Below are positions 32,930 to 41,985 of a stretch of DNA of 64,000 bases, piece by piece (the first letter of the stretch is position 1; the number at the start of each line of letters is the position of its first letter). Source of the DNA: Cavia porcellus. Lineage: Eukaryota; Chordata; Mammalia; Rodentia; Caviidae. The stretch lies in contig NW_026947485.1 of the NCBI RefSeq assembly GCF_034190915.1, positions 131,208,337 to 131,272,336 on the forward strand, in the 5' to 3' direction. Made by a program: the position numbers and the translations under genes. The notes beneath the pieces were generated by a model that did not search any database, was not told the DNA's origin, and worked only from the letters and a program-made list of their open reading frames with translations.

Positions 32930-33394
32930 CCCCTGCTGTTCACAGACCAGACTGCATACTGGCTTAATTCCTCACTTCTCAGCACATGGAGCTGCTAACC
33001 TTGTCACCACTGGTTTGCAAACAACACCGGTCTAATTCATTTACCACAGGTGAGCAAACTCCGGAGATTACTCAGCGCTCAGCCAGGCCCCACTCGGGTT
33101 TCCTTCCCATTCCCTGGACTTGAGTGGTGCTCTCACGTCCTTAGACAGCTCTGAGGCAGAGCCTTTACTGTAAGCTCTCACGTCCCTTGGAGCCTTTAAG
33201 CTCTCATGGGCAGAGCCGTTACTAATCCACGGGAAATCCACTCATGCCTTTGGTGATGACTGAGAAACACAAGCTTTGGAACCGATTACCAATTACTGTT
33301 CAGTCTAAGAGGTTAAGGTGATGACCTGACCTGGTTAGACCATGGTCTGTTTACTCACCTGACTGTAATTTGATCATGGAAAATATCTTTTCCC

Positions 33395-33417
33395 TCCCCC
33401 CCCCCAAAAAAAAAACC
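33395..33417. repeat. C-run followed by A-run
   Basis: A (C)n/(A)n simple tract, CCCCCCCCCC then AAAAAAAAAAA, lies in the retroviral leader-gag region. Its length may be prone to assembly error. Confidence 0.8.
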
Positions 33418-33439
33418 ACACCTTTGGGGTGCTTGGTTT

Positions 33440-35160
33440 GTCATCTGGGTACTCTTGGATTAAAGAAAACTATAAAAACTTAATAGTTACTCTTTTACTG
33501 CCAGGATCACACTGACGACAAGTTTGCAAAAATTCTCCATCTTTGGGCCTTTATTAAGAATGTGTCCTTCTCTCCCTCTGCTCCTCCAGGATCCCTCCCC
33601 CTCCCCACACTTAGGAGATGACATAGCATCTTTCTTTACAGCCTTTCAAAGCTTTCCCAGTGTCCTCCTTTCCTCCTGGCTTCACCCATTTCTCAGTTCT
33701 TCCCCATCGACCCGCCTTTCCCGCTGGGATGGGGGAGATGAACCCAGACACTGTTGGGGGAGGTATGCTGGTGGCGTAGACAATGCTGGCGGTGCATACA
33801 TGGTGTGCACCAATCAGCATGGCCTGCATGGGCTGCTCTGAGCCCTCATGCCACACCCCAGCTCCACACCCTCCCCGCCCACCCTGTGTGCCCCACCTAC
33901 CACCTTATGTGTGCCACCCCCAACCCTCCGTGTTCCACCCCCACCCTGCATGCTCCGTGCATCTCTGAGTAGTCTCAGTCCCTCCCCTCCAAGGGCAAGT
34001 GTGGCTCTGAGGGCCAGCTCAGAGAAAGAGACAACAGGTCCCAGCGGACAATTCATTGTTGCTGATCTGATGGTATAGTCATGCTTTCAAATATAAAATT
34101 GGGATTGTTTCTGCTGCCTTTTTCTTGTGTTCCAGCCAAGAGATACAAATCAGACCAACATGAGTAAACCAGTCACATAATACTTTTAAACAAAGATTTA
34201 GGTAATGTATGATGATAAATGTTTTCTTTCAGATCCAGACATATGCTTAGAGATGTTCACAAATTTCTTCAGCATTCAAATGTTAAAACCCTCATGGTTG
34301 ATAGCCATTTAATGTTCTATGCTAAGCTTACTGCCTATAATGTACTGTACTGTTATCAATCTTCTAGATGTTTAACAACTGAAATTAAGACGTAATTATA
34401 AATTCCTTTTGGATTCCTTTTGCTGGGAACCAGTAGATCTTTTCCAGAAAAAAGGTTATATGATGCATGCAAAACAACAAGACCAATATTGGGGCAGAGG
34501 CCAGGCTTGAGCCTTTCCCAGCCTGTTGACCTGCCCTGGCTCTGCCCTCTGCCAAGCCATAATTAACTGTACTCAACTGGCATTAAATGACACCGTAGCT
34601 GATTTCTCTCCTAAATAACAAGGTAAAAATTAATAAAACAGGCCATCCTCCAAAAATCAGATGGCATTAGACATTTTAACAGCATAAAAGGATACTTATA
34701 TATGACAAATAAAAGACATGTCAGTTCCTAAAATTCCCTGGACCTTATCCTCCTTAGGGGAAGCCATTACAAAAGCTATAAATACCCTGTTGATTATATT
34801 TGACTCCTGCATATTTAATTAATTCTACAGATACATCCTACTGTGGATCAGATCCCAAAACAAAAGGCTAAACTTGGCCCTCAAACCCCACAGGGAGACC
34901 TTCTTAATATGGCTTTTTGTGTTTTCAACAACAGAGATAAAAAATAACAATCAGATCTTTTAGCAGTGACACTTGGGGTTCTGAGACAGGTAAATCGACA
35001 CAAGGTGGAGCTGCCTGAGCTCCCATGGACCATGCCTCGAATGCAGCACAAGGACACTGGGCAAGAGAGTGCCCCATCCTGGCATTCCTTTGGGACCTTA
35101 CCACAGGGCTACTGGACTGTCCTAGCCACCAGAGAGTGGGTAAGCCTTCCTAACTTCTAG
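33440..35160 (+). pseudogene. gag remnant of the endogenous retrovirus
   Basis: gag encodes the virion structural polyprotein. Supportable landmarks: a Pro/Ser-rich stretch at about 33,540-33,730; a capsid C-terminal-like segment at about 34,890-34,945; and a nucleocapsid zinc knuckle at 35,033-35,072. There, Cys-x2-Cys is followed by the Gly-His-Trp part in another frame because 7 rather than 9 nt separate the second Cys codon from the Gly codon. The start codon and the matrix boundary cannot be placed. The Cys/Pro-rich tandem stretch at 33,845-33,965 is atypical and may be an expansion. The gene is not translatable. Confidence 0.65.
33845..33965. repeat. C-rich imperfect minisatellite
   Basis: Recurring CCACCC and TGTGTGCCCCACC / TGTGTGCCACCCCC / CGTGTTCCACCCCC / CATGCTCCGTGCAT units with a period of roughly 24-27 bases. 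It generates several overlapping Pro/His/Thr open frames in all phases, so those frames are artefacts of the repeat. Confidence 0.7.
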
Positions 35161-35231
35161 CTCTCACAGGAAATGGCAACACTGCCAGATTCATCACTGA
35201 CAGATCTGCTTGGACTTGCTGCTGAAGACTG

Positions 35232-35470
35232 ATGGGGCTCGGGGTCCACCCCATTAAGGTGTCCTTCTCAGAGTCACAAGTACCACTAGAAGTCTCAAGT
35301 AAAACATTCTCTATACTTGTAGATATAGAGGCCATGTATAGAGTTCTTCCTGAGCTTCCAGGCCACTATATTAAGTCCTCAGTTTCTATAGGGGGTATTG
35401 ATGGCCAACCTATGCAGCCCTTACAGACAGGGCCTATTTCATGCAGGTTCCAGACTGCTTCTACCCAATC
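35232..35470 (+). pseudogene. Retroviral protease remnant
   Basis: The open frame beginning at 35,232 carries an aspartic protease-like segment. At about 35,318-35,332 the active-site position reads Asp-Ile-Glu-Ala; the aspartate is kept but the following Thr/Ser and Gly positions are replaced. A flap-like Gly-Gly-Ile-Asp-Gly-Gln stretch follows at about 35,390-35,410. The frame then continues into the reverse transcriptase remnant after an apparent deletion. An inactive enzyme is certain from the missing residues. Confidence 0.7.
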
Positions 35471-35479
35471 CACCCAGTG

Positions 35480-35695
35480 GTGCCAAACCCTTATACCATG
35501 TTCTCATATCCCTCCCTCCACCACTTACTTTATAGTCCTAAATCTTAAAAATGCTTTTTTATTACTTTGTGTTTATGCAGACTGACCCAGACACTCTGAG
35601 GTCTCAACAGCTTACACCTGTTATCTCTAGTAAAACTTCTCCTCAGGGATATATAGCATCCCCTTCCTTTCTTATTCATCACTTTCTCAGACACA
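35480..35695 (+). pseudogene. Retroviral reverse transcriptase remnant
   Basis: A fragment of the polymerase palm: at about 35,533-35,560 the frame reads Ile-Val-Leu-Asn-Leu-Lys-Asn-Ala-Phe. The two acidic positions of this motif, including the catalytic aspartate, are both Asn. After a frameshift, Pro-Gln-Gly-Tyr appears at about 35,640-35,655, corresponding to the next conserved block. Much of the enzyme is missing between protease and this segment, and nothing resembling RNase H is seen downstream. Confidence 0.75.
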
Positions 35696-35704
35696 ACCCT
35701 GGTC

Positions 35705-35835
35705 AAGACTGACAAATAAATTTTATCTTCTCACCTTTGTTTGTACTTTTTCAGTATACATAAAAGCCTTTCCCACAACCAGTGAGACTGCTGATATACT
35801 TACTAAAGTCCTGTTATAGCAAATCATCCCAAGGA
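35705..35835 (+). pseudogene. Retroviral integrase core remnant
   Basis: A short run at 35,730-35,815 reads as an integrase core segment in one frame (Tyr-Leu-Leu-Thr-Phe-Val, then Ala-Phe-Pro-Thr, then Glu-Thr-Ala). It is preceded in a different frame by Gln-Ile-Asn-Phe with an upstream TGA where Trp is expected. The position of the first catalytic aspartate reads Asn, and a short deletion follows. The remaining integrase is absent. Confidence 0.75.
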
Positions 35836-35839
35836 CTAC

Positions 35840-36540
35840 AACCAAGTTAGAGCGGTCCATACCTGATCTTCTTGGCAACCTCAACAGTGGTCAAGGTTGC
35901 TAGACTGCCATCCTGGTTTCAGATCACTCAGGCTAAGTGATACCCACCCAGCCCTAGATCTAACCGTCCTTTTGCCTACTCATCTCCATCTCACCAAAGC
36001 CTCACAGCCACAACTCTCAGGCTGTCATGTTTTGTTATCCGATTTGGTTCCTAATTTCTTATCCTTTTTACAGCAGGACTCTCAACAATATTTCCTAATA
36101 TTGCATACCAGAGACAAGTCTTACCTACCTACCCTCTTAACTTTTACCCTTTCAGATGGAGGAATAATCACCTCTCATAACCCCACACTTATTTTTCAGA
36201 ATTCTACCTCACCGTGGCAATGATTCTACCTCAACATAGTCCTGATAAAATGACATATCCAAATCAAAGGCGCCTTTCCTTCTACCTCACCTAGGTCCTT
36301 AAATATGATAGTGGCCTGCTTCCTCATAACACCTTGTCTCTTTGTTTTTGCAGTCTAATGTATGGGCATTCACTAGTGATAAAGTTGTCCTGGTTAAAAC
36401 ACTTGTTATCAGCTTCTACATGGGCACCAACCGTCATCCCATTGACACTGCTTAACCCCAGTATAGCACCCCCTTTCAGCAGGAAATAGTAAAAAAATAA
36501 AAGAAAATCTTTGCCCTTTTCCCCTAATAATCAAAAGACA
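35840..36540 (+). other. 3' internal region of the retrovirus, possible env remnant
   Basis: Sequence between integrase and the 3' LTR, where env would lie. A short terminal open segment near 36,463-36,500 could be an envelope C-terminus, but I cannot recognise env-specific motifs. A weak purine-rich run AAAAGACAGGAA (36,532-36,544) sits directly before the 3' LTR and could be the polypurine tract. The plus-strand open frame at 35,897-36,223 is not convincing. Confidence 0.4.
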
Positions 36541-36544
36541 GGAA

Positions 36545-36863
36545 TGAAAGGATTTTGCCCCAGATGGGACACTGTAGCTGGTGGGAGCCTGGGAGGCAGA
36601 ACCAAGGGGCTCTATCTTGAGGTCACCTTTCCCGCCCCTTGGCAATTTAGCTGTGGTGCTAATGAATACCAATGGGCTACCAGTGCATCAGTAATGCCCC
36701 TTAGGCACCACCCCAAATCTAAGCTACATGTATGCCCCCACACCACGTGTCTGGCAGAGAGAATGCCAGACCCCAGAAGTCATGCATTCTCTCTCCATAT
36801 TCTTAAAATAAAGGCCACTTTCATTTTATACTTATCTTTTTAGCCATGCCAAAAATTCTATCA
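36545..36863 (+). repeat. 3' LTR of the endogenous retrovirus
   Basis: About 319 bp from TGAAAGGATTTTGCC to AAAAATTCTATCA. It keeps an AATAAA polyadenylation signal at 36,807-36,812 and the 10-12 bp that the 5' LTR lacks. The nine bases following the LTR (GATGATTCCCT) resemble those following the 5' LTR up to the primer-binding site. Confidence 0.92.
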
Positions 36864-36904
36864 GATGATTCCCTTCTGTGCCAAAAATTTGATCACATAA
36901 CAAT

Positions 36905-37365
36905 CAAGTTTCTTCAGAGAAACACAACCAATAGAAATGTTCATGCAGCTGTGGAGACTAAGCAATCCTACCATCTGTCATTCATAGTCCAGAGACCCAG
37001 GAAAGCTGGTGTTGCAATATATTCTGAGACCAAAGACCTAAAACTTCAATGTGAGGTGTGGGGAAGAGCCACTGACATAAATCCTGGAGATACCTGAGAA
37101 GACCTGAGAGAACTAGTTATGGTGTCCACAGACAGGAAGAGGTCGACATCCCAGCTCAGAAAGAGGCAGTGAATCAATACTTCCTCCATTGTACTGCACA
37201 AATTGGATGATACATACCTACCTTGGCACGGCAGAACTTTACACAGTCTTTGACCCAAGTGATTTCTTCTCTACTGGAAACATTCTCACAGACACACAGA
37301 GAAATGTTTACCAGTCATCTTGGCATCCCTTAGCTCAGTCCAGTTAATGCCACAATCTGATATCA
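36905..37365. repeat. Old mammalian interspersed repeat, family not assigned
   Basis: Words in order: CTTCAGAGAAACACAACCAA, GCAGCTGTGGAGACTAAGC, AGAGACCCAGGAAAGCTGGT, ACAAATTGGATGATACATAC, GTTTACCAGTCATCTTGGCA, CAGTCCAGTTAATGCCACA. I recognise this as a widespread mammalian repeat that begins 'ccagagaaacagaaccaatag', but I do not name the family or strand with confidence. Confidence 0.55.
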
Positions 37366-37514
37366 CATTGTGTATTTTCTGTTGTCTATTTAAATTGAGT
37401 ACTTGCCTTGTTTGTTGGTTATTAACAAATGCCTTTTACTGCTTGTTTTAATTTAATTATCCTAATGACATACAATTTTATGTTTTTCAGTTTTTATCTT
37501 TTATTAGTATAAAT

Positions 37515-37806
37515 GGGAAGAAATTTTTCAATCTGCTTTTCAGACAGTGGACTAGTATCTAGACTATATAAAGAACTCAAGAAAATAAAAGAACCAATAA
37601 TAATGGGCAAATGAAATGAATAGACACTTCTTAGGAGAAGAGGTACAAATGGTCAATAAATTAATTGATAAAAATATGTTCATCACCTCTGGAGAGAAAA
37701 AGGCAAATTAAAACAACACAGCGATTCCATCATGCTCCTGAAAAATAGCTGTTACCAGAGATCAAACAACAACAAATGCTGACGAGACTGCAGGGAGAAA
37801 GGAAAA
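37515..37806 (+). mobile_element. L1 ORF2 fragment, sense, truncated at both ends
   Basis: Words: GACTAGTATCTAGACTATAT, AAGAACTCAAGAAAATAAAA, TAGACACTTCTTAGGAGAAG, AATTAAAACAACACAGCGAT, AACAACAAATGCTGACGAG. These align with the same ORF2 region as 17,835-18,130 of the sense L1, but here the match stops at 37,806 in the middle of ORF2, with no 3' UTR or tail. Confidence 0.8.
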
Positions 37807-39242
37807 AAATAAATTTCCTAGTTTCCTTTTTTCACTTACTGTTTTTAACTTTTTAAGAAACTGTTGTGATATCAGTAGGAAATCAAATTTCTCTCTTTTA
37901 GGCTGGCCTAAACAATTATTTTATCAAACTATTTGGTTTCCTGATAATAAAGGGAAGAACTTCCTCCCAAAGCACAGAACATTTTCATCAAAATCAAACA
38001 ATTTAATTACAATAATCTAGAGTAAACAGATTCGAGGAGAATTAGGCATTGTCCTGACAGAATTTGAATAACAGATATCAATCTAAATGTTTTTCACCAA
38101 TTATGGTTTCCTCAGAATACAGCATTAGTGCCAAGAGGAAGAGGAGGCCTACAAAAGAGTTGTCTCTATGGAATTAGTTCTATAAATGAGAATACTGTTC
38201 TAGAGAGGATATGTTATTGATAAATTTGGCTTGAGTAAAATGAGCTATTGTTTACAGTTGATTTCTATTATTGGAATTCAAGGCTTCCAGGCTATTCCGT
38301 GAAGTGCAGTCCTAGCAGTTCACAGGTGACTTGGGTGAGCTCTTTAGCAAACTGTGAGATTGGAGACTTTAAGGTTTTATTAAAGACCACATGGGCAATA
38401 TGAAAGCTGAGAAATAAAATCTAGGGAATAGTAGGAGTCACTGAAATATAAGTAAGATTGTCAGGCTACCTCAGCTTTTCCATTCTAAGCGAATGCATAG
38501 TAATTTATGACCTGTCAATATGTGATAAAGGTACATACATAAAAGCATTGGTTTTCCTTGTTAAGAAAGGGTGTTTTAGTTGGTCACATATTGCTTACTG
38601 AACATTCTCACCCATAAGATTTGTACTGATTCTAAGGCTTTCCAAATTCTTGCTTAGATATTTTTCTACACAAAGAAATATCTTCACAAGAATATATAAT
38701 TCAGGGGACAGTTTTCCCCAAGCCAAAATTCTTTAAACTGTATTTCCCTGATCAAAAGTGGGCCCAAAGTAGCTATCTCTTTATGTGTTGGTTTTTATTG
38801 CACAGTGTCTTCTGGACTTTAAGTGGTTCAGTGAAGTACTGATTGGGCACTGAAGCCGGACCATCTACCATCACATCCCCATACCTATCACTCCTCTGAG
38901 TTTTGAAGGCTTTGGGATTTTAGAGTCTTCTTTTTAAAATGCATGAAAACTTGGGAGAGGACACACTTAAATTTTTTTGTCATTTGACATCTTAGCTAAA
39001 AAGAAATCGTATGCAGGGGATAAAAAAGGAAAAAGTGGAAAGGAAGACATGAGAGAAGAAATGAGTGAGAGCCTCAGTTTCACTGTCCAGACTTGATTCT
39101 CTCCATCACTCTTGAGAAGTGTGGATGCATTTGCTTTTTATCTTAGCACCTCGCAAATTTAAGAGTAAAATATGTTTTGAGAAAAACATCAAGAAATGTG
39201 TTCAAATATAGTTTATGTTATTGCTAAAGTTGCCTTTAGGGC

Positions 39243-39289
<47 letters not shown>

Positions 39290-41008
39290 TCCATTTTCAT
39301 CCATTACCTTCTAGGGATGATGGGTACAACAGTGACAAGAGAGAAAGGGAGCTTATTAATTATTTCTGCTTGCCACTGTCCTTTGCCTATAATATTTCTT
39401 CTGATGTGTCAAACTGATGTGTTCTTTTGTGTCCCTAAACAGTTCATGTTTCAAAGACCTTTCTAGAGAATCGTTCCACACTTCCGTTCTATAGTGGAAA
39501 TTCCCTGTGATCTGTTCTAGAGGAACTTGATAGAAATATCAAACAGGAGAGAAGAGTGGGCAGAACAAGTTCCCTGATGGATCTTCTTAAGCTCCAGGTT
39601 GCTCTCCTAGACCTTTCTCCACCTGGTCTGGAAATGTCTGAATTATGGCTGTGTTAGAGGTGAATACTGCTTCAGGTACAAGAAGCTGAAGATGTGCTTG
39701 ACTTTGGCTGAAGTTAGTCAATTAACAACTTGAGGTGGTGGCACCATTCTATTACTCAGGAGACAAAGTGACCTTTGCCTTTAAGAAACTGAGGCTTTCA
39801 AGTTTCAGGTAATTGTGTCTGAGGTAATCCACAGCTAGTCTGGGGCCTGGTGGTTCTTTCATTGACAGTAGGCCATATTTTAACTCATCCCTAGATGTAC
39901 AAGATCTATTCATCTACTCAGTGAGTCACTAATTGCCTTTAAAGTTTCATTAAAAGTGGAGACACCACTAAAGAGTTCAAATTAGTCACACTTTGACCCA
40001 GGTTCAGGTAGACATCTGAGGCAAGAATTGATAAAGTAACCAAAAAATGTGAAAGAAAAGAACACGAGGTCTCATTTACCAATGCACCTTCCATTCTCCA
40101 GGATAGTAAATGATGAAAAATGTGAAGAAGGCTTTGGAATGGAAGCCCAAGAGAAGCATATGGTGGAGGGGACGGATGTTAAATCACTGAAGATGACAGT
40201 TCATATAAGCGCTCACCTTTACCCCATCTCCTCCTCCTTCCCAGCCCTTATCTCCTCCATGTCATTCTCTGTTAACGTCTCTTCCATGTAAACAGCACAT
40301 CTGCTCAAGACCCAGAGTTTATTTTGAAGGACATAGGTAATTCAAAAACTATTTATGTTCAGATATTACTTACCTAATTTAAATAGCTCAGCAGTGATGA
40401 AATACTAGCATGGCAGAATCTAAAATAGTTTGGCCCAACTTATTAAGTTGTTATGATGCACATTACAAGCTCATTTGATGTAATTAATTAGCAGAGAGAG
40501 GATAGAGCCTCAACCTTAATTGCTTCTATCTAACAAATATTTGCAAGCAGAGTTCATTTATGAAGAAGAGCACGACTGGGAAGAGTGCACGTGTTAAAGG
40601 CTCCTCTTATTTTTCTGTCTTCTGTTTATGTTCTCTTTCAAGGCTATTCTTTAAAATACAATTTGAGAATTCTAAATATAAACATACACTGTACCATTTG
40701 TTAGTAGCCTTTTTGCTAAAGTAACTTTTCTTGAAACAGTGTGTATTTCTCCCCATTGCTTGCTGGTATGTAGATCTTTGTGTTTTAATTCTTTCAAGTC
40801 CTTGGATTCTTTGGGGATAGACGTGGGAGGAATATTGGCATCCAATTTTTTCCCCTTTCTTTGTCAAATTACTGATAAGTATAAATTTTCAGGATCAAAG
40901 TAGCAATATTGGAAAATCATAGTTAAGTTGCTAGCATTATTTGATGAATATCCATATTTACATGTCAACATGAAAGTAGCAAACATTCTATCCAATTATT
41001 TAGCTAGT
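37807..41008. other. No feature recognised (unique DNA) apart from a microsatellite
   Basis: About 3.2 kb of unique-looking DNA. The interval 40,420-40,560 contains several TAAT-type sites (GATGTAATTAATTAGCAG) and could be a regulatory element. There is no coding evidence. Confidence 0.5.
39249..39288. repeat. (TG)20 microsatellite
   Basis: About 20 pure TG units. Overlapping open frames (39,196-39,417 and 39,215-39,466) are Cys-Val artefacts. Confidence 0.95.
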
Positions 41009-41107
41009 GGGGGTAGGAGTATAGCTCAGTGGCAGAACATTTGCCTGGCATGTGTGAGACCCTGGGTTCCAGCCTCAGCCCTGCAAAAATAAAATAATAA
41101 CAAAAAA
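41009..41107 (+). mobile_element. ID-type SINE
   Basis: GGGGGTAGGAGTATAGCTCA (A box), GTGGCAGAACATTTGCCTGG, CATGTGTGAGACCCTGGG, GTTCCAGCC (B box), tail AAAATAAAATAATAAC. This subfamily differs from the copies at 47,144 and 55,802 (GTGTGAG-ACCCTGGG instead of AGGCAGTCGTGAG). No clear target duplication. Confidence 0.88.
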
Positions 41108-41139
41108 TCTAGCTCTTAATGGTTTGCAAATATATTGTT

Positions 41140-41300
41140 TCGTTTGGTCTTCTTCCAAACTCTCAAGCAGGCCAATCAAAATGTTACTACATTCCATTTT
41201 CAAATAAAGGAACTGAGACTGAAAGATGTTGAGGGACTTGTCCTAGAGTTCACAACTGTCACCAGTGCAAACCAGAAACAGGCCTGGCCCCCAGATGGTC
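41140..41300 (-). mobile_element. MIR SINE
   Basis: Antisense core: CATTTTCAAATAAAGGAACT, GAGACTGAAAGATGTTGAGG, GACTTGTCCTAGAGTTCACA, ACCAGTGCAAACCAGAAAC. Well ordered. Confidence 0.75.
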
Positions 41301-41347
41301 AGCTGGCACATATCCCTTTACACTAGCGCTGCTAAATATTTTAAACA

Positions 41348-41430
41348 GAGCCATGAATATAGCTCAGTGGCACAGTGCCTGCCTGGCAAGCACAAGGTCG
41401 TGAGTTCAATTGCCAGTGCAAAAAAACAGT
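41348..41430 (+). mobile_element. ID-type SINE with 15-bp target duplication
   Basis: GAGCCATGAATATAGCTCAG, TGGCACAGTGCCTGCCTGG, CAAGCACAAGGTCGTGAG, TTCAATTGCC, short A tail. It is bounded by TAAATATTTTAAACA at 41,333-41,347 and again at 41,431-41,445, a perfect 15-bp duplication of an L1-type TTAAA-rich target. Confidence 0.93.
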
Positions 41431-41449
41431 TAAATATTTTAAACATACA

Positions 41450-41985
41450 GAAAAGAAATAGTAGAGATAGTCACATATTAACCTCTGTAGATTTTAACCA
41501 ATGTCAGATTTCTATTTGTTTGCTTCAGATATTTTTGTTTGGACCTTTTTAACACAAAATTATGAAAGAATCTGATGCTATCCTTCTCTTCCCTCATTCT
41601 ATTTCCCCATTCTCTGGAGTTTCCCACTTTCCTAAATTTGTTAGTAGAATTTTCATGAAACTTTTCTTATTTTTGCTATATATGTATATGTAGTATTGTT
41701 TTCTACTCCAAAATTTTTACACAAAGGAAATCATATATAATAATTTGCAACTTTAGTTTGGTCCTATCTCTAGTAATATTTTTCTGAGGTTTGTCCATTT
41801 AAACCAAATTTATTCAACAGTTGTGTTGTATTCCACTATAAATAAACCACAATTTATTTATTCATTCCTTATTTATAAAATTTAGACTATCATATTTTCT
41901 ATTTTCTGTTATTTTAAAACAATACAACAAAACATGTCTTTGTACAGTTCTTTTTGGCCACAGGTATAAGAATTTCTCTAGGCCT
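41450..41985 (-). mobile_element. Old L1 (L1M-type) 3' end, antisense
   Basis: Antisense words: TAACCAATGTCAGATTTCTA, TTTTTCTGAGGTTTGTCCAT, GTTGTGTTGTATTCCACTAT, AAACCACAATTTATTTATTC, ACATGTCTTTGTACAGTTC, GTATAAGAATTTCTCTAGG. Strongly diverged, consistent with an old L1M/L1ME subfamily. Confidence 0.7.

Larger units (their letters stand above)
32579..36863 (+). mobile_element. Defective endogenous retrovirus, class I-like
   Basis: Two similar LTRs in direct orientation flank an internal region of about 3.7 kb. Immediately after the 5' LTR is a tRNA-Glu primer-binding site. The internal order is gag, protease, reverse transcriptase and integrase remnants, then an unassigned 3' part. This is the layout of a simple gamma-like (class I) retrovirus reduced to about half of a full provirus by internal deletions. 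Frames are broken throughout, catalytic positions are lost, and nothing intact is encoded. No target-site duplication could be identified at the outer LTR ends. Confidence 0.9.

Noticed and set aside
33524..34078. Several overlapping Pro/His/Thr-rich proteins
   Set aside because: They derive from the C-rich minisatellite and decayed gag in multiple phases.
36409..36672. Minus-strand frame across the 3' LTR
   Set aside because: Runs antisense through the LTR of the retrovirus; a shadow with no supporting features.
36864..36900. Target-site duplication of the retrovirus
   Set aside because: The 4-6 bases left of 32,579 (TATAC) do not match those right of 36,863 (GATGA), so I claim none.
39196..39466. 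Cys-Val repeat 'proteins' at TG microsatellites (also 26,507-26,797)
   Set aside because: They are translations of (TG)n tracts in two phases, with no real coding signature.
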